Shown here: positions 40,807-50,581 of the stretch, one piece after another | Layout: every line of letters begins with the position of its first letter | How positions within the stretch are numbered: position 1 is the first letter of the stretch | Position numbers and translations under genes: made by a program | Virus record (IMG/VR): IMGVR_UViG_3300028840_004170 | Coordinates: 26,074 to 90,073 of that record | Length of the DNA stretch: 64,000 nucleotides | From: a virus | Direction: 5' to 3' (one strand) | Notes under the pieces: model-generated | Databases searched by the model: none | The model's input: the letters and a program-made list of their open reading frames with translations, nothing else | What the model was told of the DNA's origin: nothing

Positions 40807-42363
40807 ATGAACTTTAAATTCAATATTCCAGAGCTTGATGGCATTATAGAGGCTGTATATGAGTCTCTAGAAATGAATCGTCAAATCCTGGAGAATCAAA
40901 GGGTTGGTCTAGAGAATCAGAAGATTCTCCAGGAAAATCTGAAATCTGTGGCTAATGCTTTGGGTGGTTCTGGTGTTCGACCTGAACTTAAAGAGTTGCA
41001 GAGTGTCGAAACACCGGAGAGAAAACCAAAACCTAAGTCCAAACCAAAAGCCCTAAAGCCAAAGTCAGCATCTGCTGAGGTTTCATGTTCAGAACCTCAA
41101 CATGACCATGACCATGACCATGACCATGATGAGGAACAATGTATTGTGCCAGACTGTTCAGAGCCTTTCTATTCAAAAGGTTTATGTATAAGGCACTACC
41201 AATCACATCGATTAGCCCAGAAAAAGAGCCCTGAGTCTGAGCAAAGGTGGCTCAAGAAGTATAAGGTCACTTCTGAGGATATTGAGAAGGGTAAAGCTCG
41301 AAGGAAAAGGGGGTCACGTAAGTCTGCTGTGAAAACCCCAGCAAAGAATGAAGCTAAGAGTGCTGACACAGGAGGTCAAGAAAAAGGGGAGGGAAACTAC
41401 CCAAAAGCACGTAGGGAGACATCTGAGGCAGCGGTGTCTCCCAGTGCAGATATCTGCCTCATAAATGATTGTGGTAGGAAAGCTCATTCAAGAGGGCTTT
41501 GTTCAGCTCATTATCAGCAGTATCGAGAAGCTACAAAGAAAGGTGGGGAGTCAGAGTTCTTTGATGAGCATGACATTGAAGTTCTCCCAAGAGGGAAGAA
41601 AGGGAGGCGTACAAAAGAAGATGTAGATCCAACTCCCAATGTCGATATGAGTAGGGTTCTTGAAGATAAGAAATCTTACAAGGAGGTGAAAGAGCTGAAA
41701 TTGACCTCTGTGTCCATTTCAGAGATCACTAAAGAGCTTGACTCAAGTTTGGATAGGAAGTTCCCTGAGCTTGAATACTGGGTCTGGAGGGACAGTTTAA
41801 ATGGTGTTCGTAGTGATGGACGTGTTCTTCTAGATCTAGAAAAGAATAGCCTTCTCTTCTTTTCCAAAAAGGATATGGCTTGGGAAGGTCAAGTGTGGGA
41901 ACGAGAACTCATCGTGAGTTTGGCTGATAAATTCCAGGTCAGGTATATCAGGATAGATGATGATTTGAAGGTTCTGACCTCGAATTTCAGGAATTATTAT
42001 GCTCTGCCAGAAGAATCTGATGGGAGGTTTTTACTGAGGGCAAAGCTTCGTATGGATCGTCCAGATGTGTTCTGGGAGGTAGGTGACTTGTTTTATATCC
42101 ACAGCTTCAGGATCGATGGTTCCGTGATTGATGCTGTGTATGCATGGCTAGTGAAGCCTCCATGCTTTGATGCCCCATCAGAGGATGATCCTTTGTGGGA
42201 AGAATGGAACAATGCTACTAAGAACATCTGTGCCTTTGCAGGAGCTGATAAGATTGAGAAGTGGTTCGAGCTTCTTTTCAACGGGGTAATTCCTGTTGGA
42301 GCACATGATAAGTTGCGGGAAATTAGTTCTTCCCAGATTGAATCGGCTCTAGAGAAAGATTGA
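40807..42363 (+). CDS. Protein with tandem C-x4-C-x9-C-x2-H zinc fingers and a His-Asp repeat
   Basis: The 518-residue product has a helical start with repeated ENQ elements (about 25-45), a Lys/Pro linker, and an (HD)5 run (99-108). Two zinc fingers of identical spacing follow: C112, C117, C127, H130 (CIVPDCSEPFYSKGLCIRH) and C217, C222, C232, H235 (CLINDCGRKAHSRGLCSAH). A basic linker separates them. The large C-terminal domain (about 290-518) is mixed, with no recognised family. Such fingers are common in phage HNH enzymes, but no HNH motif is seen here. AGGAGG lies five bases before ATG 40807. Confidence 0.6.
   Translation: MNFKFNIPELDGIIEAVYESLEMNRQILENQRVGLENQKILQENLKSVANALGGSGVRPELKELQSVETPERKPKPKSKPKALKPKSASAEVSCSEPQHDHDHDHDHDEEQCIVPDCSEPFYSKGLCIRHYQSHRLAQKKSPESEQRWLKKYKVTSEDIEKGKARRKRGSRKSAVKTPAKNEAKSADTGGQEKGEGNYPKARRETSEAAVSPSADICLINDCGRKAHSRGLCSAHYQQYREATKKGGESEFFDEHDIEVLPRGKKGRRTKEDVDPTPNVDMSRVLEDKKSYKEVKELKLTSVSISEITKELDSSLDRKFPELEYWVWRDSLNGVRSDGRVLLDLEKNSLLFFSKKDMAWEGQVWERELIVSLADKFQVRYIRIDDDLKVLTSNFRNYYALPEESDGRFLLRAKLRMDRPDVFWEVGDLFYIHSFRIDGSVIDAVYAWLVKPPCFDAPSEDDPLWEEWNNATKNICAFAGADKIEKWFELLFNGVIPVGAHDKLREISSSQIESALEKD
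41101..41130 (+). repeat. CATGAC hexanucleotide repeat
   Basis: Four exact CATGAC units and one CATGAT encode the alternating His-Asp run in the zinc-finger protein. Such short repeats are prone to slippage, so the count may vary between relatives. Confidence 0.9.
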
Positions 42364-42397
42364 TCTTCATCAATATCTTCGATATACTCTAGAAGTT

Positions 42398-43201
42398 ATG
42401 AAGAAGATATTGATTCAAAAAACTTGTGCTGGTGTTTCTCCTGAAGTAGTGACCTTTGAAACGGGGGCTTCCCCAGATCAAGTCTCTACTTTAGAATGTA
42501 ACACATTTAATCATCATGGTGATGGTTATTCTCCGTTTTTCCCATCATCTTTGCATTTATTCTATGAGAGTCTATTGCTTGGTCGATCATTGCCTAATAC
42601 AATGGTTATGAATCATATTCGTCATTATTCAAATGCTTTGGCTCCATGCTTTTTTCTATATGATCTTGATATTTATTCAGAGAGAGCACCTGAATTGGTA
42701 TCAGTTGTGGATCGTATTGAGCGTTGGGGAAGCGTTGGTTTTATCAATATACCACCTAGAATAGATGCTCTACTATACAGTATATTTTCATTACTGCCTG
42801 ATAAGGAACATGAAGAGAATCTTTCAGAAGATAGTTTGGGTGAAATACTACGTGTAGCTATCGATACTTTCCATTGGTATCTCTCAAATAACATCGTACC
42901 TAACACACATAGATCTCAATTGTCAGAACCTAATATTCTAGAACAGAGAGGGTCTTATGTGATAGCTGAAATTGAAGACCTAAAAGACATTGACTCTCTA
43001 TATCGTAAGGGTATAGAGTATGGTTTATGCTTTATGGGTGATGAGGCAGTGTTGTTCAAAAAGTCTATATTTATAGAAGTTCCTATGGAGAAGATCGCAT
43101 CCAAGATGGGTGACTACAGAAAATTGGATAATTTTTTAATAATCTCTATTAAGAGAGAAAGAAGTTTTGTAATTTCTTTATGCCGTAGGTTTTTTGGTTA
43201 G
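42398..43201 (+). CDS. Hypothetical protein, 267 residues
   Basis: I do not recognise this protein. Near the start it has TFNHHGDGYSPFFPSSLHLF (about 36-55), a His-rich turn that faintly recalls DHH-type phosphoesterases, though the usual surrounding motifs are missing. The middle is helical and aromatic, and the C-terminus is basic (ISIKRERSFVISLCRRFFG). There is no strong ribosome site. It lies between the zinc-finger gene and small basic genes of the tail region. Confidence 0.5.
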   Translation: MKKILIQKTCAGVSPEVVTFETGASPDQVSTLECNTFNHHGDGYSPFFPSSLHLFYESLLLGRSLPNTMVMNHIRHYSNALAPCFFLYDLDIYSERAPELVSVVDRIERWGSVGFINIPPRIDALLYSIFSLLPDKEHEENLSEDSLGEILRVAIDTFHWYLSNNIVPNTHRSQLSEPNILEQRGSYVIAEIEDLKDIDSLYRKGIEYGLCFMGDEAVLFKKSIFIEVPMEKIASKMGDYRKLDNFLIISIKRERSFVISLCRRFFG

Positions 43202-43231
43202 TTATAGTGTAAACCACTAGGAGGTAATCGA

Positions 43232-43615
43232 ATGAGACGCCAAAATGCAGAATCAGCAATTAGCAGACTAGAGAGAAGGGTTCGTCGGAGAAAGTCCGCT
43301 TCGAGAGCTACCAATGTCGAACGTCCTAGTCGTAGAAGTGCAAGGTCTAAAAGACCCCGTATGACCAGAGAGGCAGCATCTAGAACTGCTCGTATCAGAT
43401 TAGCAAATATCTTGAATACCGCAGCAGATTGTTTGGATTGCTTGGAAGCTGCTGAGCAGGAAAGAGTGACTCGTGATACAAGGGCTGCTCGTAAGGATCT
43501 TGCTGGTATCATCACCAGGCTTGCTGACCTCACTGAAAATAAGGCTCCTTTTGATCCAGTAGCGATCCGTGAGCTAAAAGCAATTGAAAGGGATCTGGAA
43601 CTGTTCCCTCGGTAA
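43232..43615 (+). CDS. Small Arg-rich protein, 127 residues
   Basis: The N-terminal half is very Arg-rich (RLERRVRRRKSASRATNVER) and may bind nucleic acid or an acidic partner. The C-terminal half is helical and acidic (ADCLDCLEAAEQERVTRD). AGGAGG lies before the ATG. It stands directly before the tail-tube gene. Family unknown. Confidence 0.6.
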   Translation: MRRQNAESAISRLERRVRRRKSASRATNVERPSRRSARSKRPRMTREAASRTARIRLANILNTAADCLDCLEAAEQERVTRDTRAARKDLAGIITRLADLTENKAPFDPVAIRELKAIERDLELFPR

Positions 43616-43635
43616 TTGCTGTTTGAGCATACAAT

Positions 43636-43668
43636 ATCTATGGGACTTGACCTGTAGATGTCATAGAT
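43636..43668 (+). promoter_or_regulatory. Hairpin upstream of the tail-tube gene
   Basis: ATCTAT...GAC (43636-43646) pairs with GTCATAGAT (43660-43668), with a two-base bulge. The hairpin lies between the Arg-rich gene and the tube gene and could set message boundaries or protect the abundant tube transcript. Confidence 0.4.
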
Positions 43669-43679
43669 TGAGGTAGGCA

Positions 43680-44333
43680 ATGTCAAACGACAATTATATT
43701 TACCGTAAGGGAGCCACCCCTAATACTCGGACTGCTATCAGTCAGAAGAATAGGATCTTTGCTTTTGCAACAGGTGGAGATAGCAATCTGACTCAGATCG
43801 GAAATGTTGCTTCATTTGATCTTTCAGAGAGCAGAACCATTGATCCGGTTCGGGGTATTGGGTATGGTGATCAAGTAGCAGAACTCGTTCCTTCAGTCAC
43901 TGACCCTATGAGCATCAGTGCTTCTAGGGCTATGTTGTATCTCCAGAACTTCTATCAGGCCCTGGGATACTATGGTGGTGCAGAAGGTCTTGTACGCTCC
44001 CTTAAACATCATAGATGGCCTTTTGATATAAAGCAGGAACTTGTCTTGTCACATCTTGTGAATCAAGAGTTGAAATGGACTAGGGTTACACCTGCTGTTG
44101 AAGACAGTTCACGGGCCATTGTCACATATTTCGAGGCATGTTGGATCAATAGCTATTCAGCTTCTTACCCAGCAGATTCAGCTATTGTGAATGAAGACCT
44201 CGATATTACTGTCTCAGATGTTCTAGATAATGTGACTCCAAATCAAAGCCAGTATGCTAGGTTGACTTTGGATAATACATATTCTAGCTTGGATTCAGGT
44301 GGAGATATCAAACGCTCTGTAAGATTTGCGTAA
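43680..44333 (+). CDS. Tail tube protein
   Basis: The 217-residue product fits a contractile-tail tube subunit. It has an early strand set (RIFAFATGGDSNLTQIGNVA, about 25-44), a conserved-style SFDLSESRTIDPVRGIGYGD (about 45-64), and an amphipathic SISASRAMLYLQNFYQALGY helix. A later beta region holds QELKWTRVTPAVED. Tube subunits stack as hexamers inside the sheath. Sheath, chaperone-like and tape-measure genes surround it, as expected. Confidence 0.75.
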   Translation: MSNDNYIYRKGATPNTRTAISQKNRIFAFATGGDSNLTQIGNVASFDLSESRTIDPVRGIGYGDQVAELVPSVTDPMSISASRAMLYLQNFYQALGYYGGAEGLVRSLKHHRWPFDIKQELVLSHLVNQELKWTRVTPAVEDSSRAIVTYFEACWINSYSASYPADSAIVNEDLDITVSDVLDNVTPNQSQYARLTLDNTYSSLDSGGDIKRSVRFA

Positions 44334-44373
44334 TCCATCTTATCCCTTTATGTTATGTTATGTGGAGTAAATC

Positions 44374-45021
44374 ATGCCTTCAGCATTCCTACTTGATGGA
44401 CTAGAGCAACTAAAAGATGTTGGTCTTCTAGAAATATCTTTTGAGGTTTCTGGTCTCAAAATTGTACTTCGTTCCCTTAAAGCAGAAGATGATATCTTAA
44501 TAGCCCGTAAGATGGCAGAACTCGATTCTGAGGGGCTAGAGTATGTCCAGACCTATAAGATGTGGATGGTAGCTTATTCTATTGCACAGCTCAATGACAT
44601 GGACTTGAGAGGTATCAAAGCTATACCCCTAAAACCAGAAAAAGAAGGTGATAAACCAAAGACGAAGACTAAGGAAGAGTATTTGTTCGAGTTGCTTTCT
44701 ACATGGTCACGATCAGTGGTTTCTGTATGCTTTAAGAAGTATGGTGAACTTCTGGTTAAGACTGAGAATAGTGCTGAAGAAGGGGTTGAATACGAAGTCT
44801 TTGATGTTGATGCTGAGATTAAGAGGTTGCAGGACAAAATAGAATCTTTGAAATCTCAGAAAGAGACTCCTTCTAGTGAAGCTTCTGATATAGAGAGTAA
44901 TTTGTTTGAGAATGAAAAGTTGGAGGCTGAAGCAAAATTGTCTAAGGAGGAACCTTCTACAGATACATCACCTCCTGAAGTAGATAACGATTCAAATGCT
45001 GAATCTCCATCTAATCCATAA
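44374..45021 (+). CDS. Tail assembly chaperone-like protein
   Basis: The 215-residue product lies between the tube and the tape measure, where tail assembly chaperones are found. It starts with an alpha/beta part (LLEISFEVSGLKIVLRSLKA), a pattern seen in such chaperones, then a helical middle and a long acidic, disordered tail. The next gene is in the -1 frame. I looked for a frameshift site and found none, since a stop in the next frame (TAA 45012) bars read-through. GGAG lies before the ATG. Confidence 0.6.
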   Translation: MPSAFLLDGLEQLKDVGLLEISFEVSGLKIVLRSLKAEDDILIARKMAELDSEGLEYVQTYKMWMVAYSIAQLNDMDLRGIKAIPLKPEKEGDKPKTKTKEEYLFELLSTWSRSVVSVCFKKYGELLVKTENSAEEGVEYEVFDVDAEIKRLQDKIESLKSQKETPSSEASDIESNLFENEKLEAEAKLSKEEPSTDTSPPEVDNDSNAESPSNP

Positions 45022-45032
45022 GGTGCTTTGAT

Positions 45033-46217
45033 GTGGTCTCAGATACTCGTACAGCCCTATTGGATAGGGATCAACATAATCCTGATCTAAGTGTAGAACG
45101 CTACAGGTCTCAAAGAGAAAAGGAAAAACAACGAGAAGAAAAGTGGCTGCTTCGATATAAGAATCTGGAACAACTTATCTTCCAGGGTTTTTTGACTCTT
45201 CCTGTTTGCATCCAAGATACACGATTTGTTTTAAAGACAATCAATACTGTAGAGTTTGAAAAAGCACGTTTGTATCTAGGTCTTCGTCAATCAGATCATA
45301 TTATACACCAATTGTATTTTATAGCTCATTCCATACTTATGGTAAATGATGTGAATGTTCTTCAGAGCAGATCTGAGTCATTACCATATATCATAAAATC
45401 TTTGCAAACCTTGCCTGTATCATACTTAACACGTATGGTTACATTGTTGACTGATCTTAATAATTTATCTGTGAAAAGTGGGCCTCTTATTGAAGCCTAT
45501 TGTTATGAGGATGTATCACGGCAGAATTGGATGTCTTTGAAAGGCTACAAATTGAATGATCCTATGGTTTCAGGTGTCGAAGGTACTCAGTATATTGGGT
45601 TGAATACCTACCAGAAATTATGGGTTTCTTTGAATAATTTGGAAGACATCAAGATAGCTCGTGAAGTTGATTGGGATTATGCTAAGTTTGTAGGATCTTG
45701 TTTTAATCCCAAAGGAGTTAGAAACATAGAGGCTCATGATAAAGGTCGTCGAGCTAGAGAACGTGAAGAAAGAGAAATGATCCGTAAAGGTGTTGTTGAA
45801 GATGACACTATTAAAATACAAGCCAATACTGTTGAAGAATTGATGGATGAGTTGGAACGTAGTCTGAAGGGTGAGAAAGATTGGCATGACAAAGTTATAG
45901 AAGAATACGAAAGGAAAACAACAGAAGATTATAGAAAACAAAAAGAAAGTTATCTTGAAATAATGGAAGAATCCCCTCTATCTCTAGAAGAATTGCAAAA
46001 TCTTCAAGATGAGAATCCTGGTAAAAGAGTGTTTTCTCTAGATCAAGCTAAGGAATCTCTTGAGAAGAGGCGTCAAGGGGTTATCAATTCTCCTGCTATG
46101 CAACGGATGTATGAAATGTCGAGATCTTCCAAATACATCAACCGTCTTAATCCTTCTATAAATTCAGATATTGTAGAGGGTTTTGAGGTAGAGACCCCGA
46201 ACATAGGGAGAAAATAA
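45033..46217 (+). CDS. Tail assembly chaperone/baseplate-related protein, GTG start
   Basis: The 394-residue product begins at GTG 45033, behind AAGGTG. It is helical and charged, with SREKEKQREEKWLLRYKNLE-type helices, an EFEKARLYLGLRQSD segment and a long charged coiled-coil tail. Its location before the tape measure suggests a partner in tail assembly. It ends at the TAATG overlap with the tape-measure start. I do not recognise the family. Confidence 0.5.
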   Translation: MVSDTRTALLDRDQHNPDLSVERYRSQREKEKQREEKWLLRYKNLEQLIFQGFLTLPVCIQDTRFVLKTINTVEFEKARLYLGLRQSDHIIHQLYFIAHSILMVNDVNVLQSRSESLPYIIKSLQTLPVSYLTRMVTLLTDLNNLSVKSGPLIEAYCYEDVSRQNWMSLKGYKLNDPMVSGVEGTQYIGLNTYQKLWVSLNNLEDIKIAREVDWDYAKFVGSCFNPKGVRNIEAHDKGRRAREREEREMIRKGVVEDDTIKIQANTVEELMDELERSLKGEKDWHDKVIEEYERKTTEDYRKQKESYLEIMEESPLSLEELQNLQDENPGKRVFSLDQAKESLEKRRQGVINSPAMQRMYEMSRSSKYINRLNPSINSDIVEGFEVETPNIGRK

Positions 46218-49200
46218 TGCCTGCGGTTGAAAAAGAGATTTATGAACAGATATATAAGCTGTCTACTGAAGGTCATGATAAGGTTCTCAATAATCTTGGT
46301 GATATTCATAAGGCAGTTTTGGGTATTGCTGAAGATGTAGCTTTTAAACCATTAGGTTTCAAAACTCTCATATCAGAAGCAAAGAAAGCTAAAGCTAGTG
46401 TTGATGGCATTTCCAAGTCATTGCAACAGATTCCGAAAAATATTGCAGGTACTATCAAGAAAGATTTCGCTGAAGGTTTTCGTGGGTTACGTAAGGATAT
46501 AGCAAAAGAAGCTAAAGCAGCAAGTTCGTTTTGGGGTGAAGCTTTTTCAGGAAAATCAGTGGGGAAAATAAGCCCTGCTGTTCAAGCTGCTATTCAAGAT
46601 GCTACAGAAAAAGGTTTAAAAGAAGGTGTTGATGATAGTGCTGCTTCTATAAGTAAGGCTCTTGAGACTCTCTTAAAACATGCTCCTACTATAAAGCCTG
46701 AGTTTGACCCTAAAGCTATGGGTCTTCCTTCTATTGAAGTGCAACCAGATATAGAGACTGCTACGATGATTGAGCAGTTTGAAGTTTTTAAGGATATGGC
46801 AGCTACTGGAGGAAAGGAATTCCAAGAAAATTTAGAGGATGCTTTTCAAAGAGGTGAAGACCTTATCGAAGATATGAAGAATGCAACTGTTAATGATAAG
46901 AACCTAGTTGGCTTACAGAGATCTTTTAGGGATACTGTAAAAGGCATTCAAAAATCATTCGAAAAGGGTTCTGAAGGAACCACTAAGGATTTGAAAGATG
47001 AAGTGCCTAAGATTATGAAGGGTGGTTCTGATTTCATATATGATGCCTTCCATGCCTTAGAAAGTCCAGAAGCTTTTTTCCAAGGTATTGGTAAAGCTGG
47101 TGAATTTTTACAGAAGAAAGTTCCTGCTGGACTTGAAAAATGGTCTCGTTCTCTTGACAAGAAAGGTGGTTTGTTAGGTAAAGGAGCAAAAAAAGCTGCT
47201 GGTAAGGGTGCAGGAGCCGCAGCAGGTGGTGGTGGTGCTGGAGGTGCAGCTTTATCTGGTCTTGGTAAAGTAGCCATGGTTGCAGGTGCTGCATTAGCAG
47301 CAGTGGCAGCTATTGGAGCCCTAGTGAAGCTCTTGTTAGAAGCTGATTCTGCTATCAAAGATTTTAACAAGTCTATGTTAAGTAATGTTGGTGCTGGTAA
47401 TTTGATGGCAGCTACATTTTTGGAGGGTAAAGATGCAGCCAGTGCTTTTCACGATGGGTTAGATACTCTTTATAAAGCAGGTAACGATTTTGGTTTCTTT
47501 TTAAGAACTGGGATTAAGCATGAAGAATTTGCAGCAGCTTTAGGTGCTATGTCAAAAGCTGGTTGGACATTTGCAGATGTTACAGGCCAGGCTGGAGATG
47601 ATGCTAAAAACTTACAAGATGCTGTGAATTTAGCTAATGTGGCAAGTAAGAATTTTGGTATTGGTCTTACTGAAGGAGCTGAGACAATCGGTGATTGGAG
47701 AAAAAATCTTGGGATGTCTACTGAAGCAATTGCTATGACATTTGCTCAGATACAACAGGATGCTCTTGAAGCTAATATGGATGTTGGTAAATTTTTCAAT
47801 ACCGTGAAAAATGTGTCTTCTGATTTTGTTTTGTTTGGTGTTCGAGCCCATGAAGTTTCTGGTATGCTGGAACTTCTCGGTAAATCTGTTGGCCCAAAAA
47901 AAGCTGCTGAGATGATAGGTGGGCTCGTTGGTCAGATGAAAAATATGGGTGAGCAAGACCGTATCCGTATTGTTGCTCTAGCTGGTCATAAGAAAACGTT
48001 AGATGCTTTACGTGGATCTCAAATGAGAGGTTTGAAGTCATTAAAGGATCAAAATGGTGCTTTCTTTGCCAGTGCTGGTAACCAAGACTTATATAATAAG
48101 GCTTTGCAAGGGAATGTTGGTGCTATAGAAGAACTTCAAAAGAAAGCTGCTGGCACAAAAGGTATGGATGAGGTAGCCAGAAGATTGTCAACCTTTGCAG
48201 AAGTTGCTAGAGAGGCCAAGGCAGGTCTTGTGGGGGCTGCTACAGGTATTGCTAGTGCTGACCTTCAGGCACAGGTAGAAGTCCAATTCTCGGCTATTGA
48301 GCGTTTTACAGGGCCTATTGCTCAGGCATCTGGTATTCAAGCTATGGTTGCTCGTCAACAATTAGGTCTTTCATTGGAACAGTGGAAGGCAATTAAGGGA
48401 CTTGATGCTGGTATGCGTAGTGCTATGGAAAAACAAACAAAAGAAGCAGTTAAATATGGTGGTTCTTTAGCACAACTTCAAAAAGAGACAGGTATTAGGA
48501 ATGAATATCTGAAAATAGGTAACACCCTTTATAAGCAAACTGCTGATGGGACTTGGAGGCAAGCTAAGAAGACTGATTTCATGTCTGATAAACTAAAAAA
48601 ACAAGTCGCTAATATGGATACTCAGCAGACTGTGGCTGAAAAAGCTGCACAAGCTACTATTAGCATGTCGGAGGTAATGAAAGAAGGTTTCAAAAATGTC
48701 CTAAGGTCTTTAGGACATATGATCTCAATTATTTTGAGAGACCTTTTACCTCCGATTTTGGATCTTGCTGGTGTGACTACACCTTACATGAAAGCTCAAC
48801 AGAAGATCAAAGATGTGGGTAAGATTTTTGATGAAAAAATGGGAGGTTTTGCAGATCAAGGTGTGGTTAAAGATCTCAAAAAGGGTCTAATGACATCTGG
48901 AGCAGATGCTACCGATTCTGATATGATCACCAAAGGTGTCTCAGAGGCTTTAAAAGGTGCGGAGTTCTCCCCTCAAAAATTAGTTGATGTACTTACAGCT
49001 AGAGGTTGGGATGAAGAAGATATAGATGTAGGAGCATTTGATCGGTTGTTTGAAACTATGAAGAAAGGTGGAATTGAAGCTGAAAAAGCCAAAGATGAGT
49101 TTGCTAAATCTTTAGGTGATATGACCGAATCTGATTTGAAAGATTTCACATTTGCATTAAGTGCAGCCAGAAAAGAATCTAAGCTTCTAAAGAGTATGAA

Positions 49201-50014
49201 AGAAGAACCTGAGCGCAGTAAAAAAGAAGCTAAAAAGATGCAGGATAAATACAAAGCTCAGTTTGAAGCAACTCATGGTAAAATTTATATGGGTAGAGGG
49301 GATACTGGTATACAAAGAGCACCAAAAGTAGTTATGCCAAAAGTTAAAGAGGAAACAAAGCCTTCAAAAAAATTGACACCAGCTCCTATTGAAAAGAAAG
49401 AACCTGTTGTAACAAAATCACCTGCTCAAGATCCTGTAACTGTAGCAAAGAATACATATAGGAATGCTCAGACACAATCAAAGACATTGAAAAAGATGGC
49501 TACTGATGGGATCAAATTAGTTTCTAAAGATAAGAAATCGTTTGCAGATGCAGTGTTTGATGGTTCTTTCAGGGCTTTGATGGCTTATGGTCTTTTGAAA
49601 CAATTAGGTGCTGGTTTTGATGATGTCACTAACCTGAAAGAACGTTTAGGTTCTACTGAAAAGATGTTGAAGTGGACTATGAAAGGTCCAGCTTCGGCAA
49701 TGTCTGGGGAACCTGCTACTCATGACATGTTGGTTTCAAAAACAGGGTATGTCAAGTTATCTGCTGGTGATATAGCATTCAATCCTTCAGAAGCTGCTCG
49801 TGGTATGAGAGCACCAGCAGGAGCTTTGGCAGGTAAAGCCATGGCTAGATTAGCTACTGCTGGGGGTGGTGTTGGGGGTGGTAAGCCAGTAAGTATCACT
49901 AGGAATCAAAGTAACACTTTCAATATACAAGGAGATCCTGCAAAGGTGAAGAAGGTAGTAATGGATGCTTTGGCTGAAGATAAACGTCGAGAAGCTGAGT
50001 TGGGAAGAGGTTGA
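46217..50014 (+). CDS. Tail tape measure protein
   Basis: This protein fixes tail length and is carried inside the tube. The 1265-residue product is long and helical, with coiled-coil-prone stretches, a Gly/Ala-rich hydrophobic segment (about 330-375, GKVAMVAGAALAAVAAIGAL) and a second hydrophobic helix near 835-850 (SIILRDLLPPILDLAG). At about 0.15 nm per residue the tail would be near 190 nm. GGGAG precedes ATG 46217. No lysozyme or peptidase domain was noticed inside it. Confidence 0.85.
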   Translation: MPAVEKEIYEQIYKLSTEGHDKVLNNLGDIHKAVLGIAEDVAFKPLGFKTLISEAKKAKASVDGISKSLQQIPKNIAGTIKKDFAEGFRGLRKDIAKEAKAASSFWGEAFSGKSVGKISPAVQAAIQDATEKGLKEGVDDSAASISKALETLLKHAPTIKPEFDPKAMGLPSIEVQPDIETATMIEQFEVFKDMAATGGKEFQENLEDAFQRGEDLIEDMKNATVNDKNLVGLQRSFRDTVKGIQKSFEKGSEGTTKDLKDEVPKIMKGGSDFIYDAFHALESPEAFFQGIGKAGEFLQKKVPAGLEKWSRSLDKKGGLLGKGAKKAAGKGAGAAAGGGGAGGAALSGLGKVAMVAGAALAAVAAIGALVKLLLEADSAIKDFNKSMLSNVGAGNLMAATFLEGKDAASAFHDGLDTLYKAGNDFGFFLRTGIKHEEFAAALGAMSKAGWTFADVTGQAGDDAKNLQDAVNLANVASKNFGIGLTEGAETIGDWRKNLGMSTEAIAMTFAQIQQDALEANMDVGKFFNTVKNVSSDFVLFGVRAHEVSGMLELLGKSVGPKKAAEMIGGLVGQMKNMGEQDRIRIVALAGHKKTLDALRGSQMRGLKSLKDQNGAFFASAGNQDLYNKALQGNVGAIEELQKKAAGTKGMDEVARRLSTFAEVAREAKAGLVGAATGIASADLQAQVEVQFSAIERFTGPIAQASGIQAMVARQQLGLSLEQWKAIKGLDAGMRSAMEKQTKEAVKYGGSLAQLQKETGIRNEYLKIGNTLYKQTADGTWRQAKKTDFMSDKLKKQVANMDTQQTVAEKAAQATISMSEVMKEGFKNVLRSLGHMISIILRDLLPPILDLAGVTTPYMKAQQKIKDVGKIFDEKMGGFADQGVVKDLKKGLMTSGADATDSDMITKGVSEALKGAEFSPQKLVDVLTARGWDEEDIDVGAFDRLFETMKKGGIEAEKAKDEFAKSLGDMTESDLKDFTFALSAARKESKLLKSMKEEPERSKKEAKKMQDKYKAQFEATHGKIYMGRGDTGIQRAPKVVMPKVKEETKPSKKLTPAPIEKKEPVVTKSPAQDPVTVAKNTYRNAQTQSKTLKKMATDGIKLVSKDKKSFADAVFDGSFRALMAYGLLKQLGAGFDDVTNLKERLGSTEKMLKWTMKGPASAMSGEPATHDMLVSKTGYVKLSAGDIAFNPSEAARGMRAPAGALAGKAMARLATAGGGVGGGKPVSITRNQSNTFNIQGDPAKVKKVVMDALAEDKRREAELGRG

Positions 50015-50017
50015 TAG

Positions 50018-50581
50018 ATGACAAATATCCCAGGAGCTTTTACAAAAAATGAACGACGTATTGACAGGATACCTGTGATCTTTGGGATTATGTTACCTAC
50101 CGGTGATCCTTTGACGAGTTTCTTTTTGATTTCTCATGTTAATCCAACTACTCTTGAAGAGAGGATGGTCCAAAAAATTGAAAGGATACAGACAAAAGGG
50201 GGTTGGGTAGAACAGCATTGGGGTCGTGAGATGGATGAAATATCAGCATCTCAAAGTACAGGAGCTTTCATGGATGTCAATTATGGATTGACAGGTGAAA
50301 GTCTTTATCGACGTAATGCTATAGCTTATGATAAATTTAAAGATTTGCTTGAATTATATAGAAATAATGGTAGTTTTTATGATGCTAATGGGCAAATCCT
50401 TTTTCAAGGACGTGTCATTATTAATTACTCTAGTGCTGAAAGGGCTGAGAAAAGATTTGAAGGGTATTTCATTAACTTCAATGTGAGTGAAGATGCTACT
50501 AAACCATGGGCATTTGAACTTTCATGGTCTTTCAAAGTGGAAAAAAGTGAAAGAAGTGTTGGTTATCAGGAGTTGAAATAG
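50018..50581 (+). CDS. Tail-end/baseplate protein (paralogue of the next gene)
   Basis: The 187-residue product aligns in style with the next one: ISHVNPTTLEERM, GGWVEQHWGREMDEISAS, FKDLLELYRNNGSFYD and FNVSEDATKPWAFELSW. The same order appears in the following gene with INPSTFSHDMS, GYVREHWGENLDTVSC, LMSLIMIYENNGRVYS and FTVSDREENPYNTPYSFEF. Both probably sit near the tail tip, between tape measure and hub. GAGG lies before the ATG. Confidence 0.6.
   Translation: MTNIPGAFTKNERRIDRIPVIFGIMLPTGDPLTSFFLISHVNPTTLEERMVQKIERIQTKGGWVEQHWGREMDEISASQSTGAFMDVNYGLTGESLYRRNAIAYDKFKDLLELYRNNGSFYDANGQILFQGRVIINYSSAERAEKRFEGYFINFNVSEDATKPWAFELSWSFKVEKSERSVGYQELK

Noticed and set aside
44950-45060. Programmed frameshift between the two chaperone-like genes
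   Set aside because: The downstream frame has a TAA at 45012, there is no slippery heptamer in the short remaining overlap, and a GTG start with a ribosome site explains the second gene.
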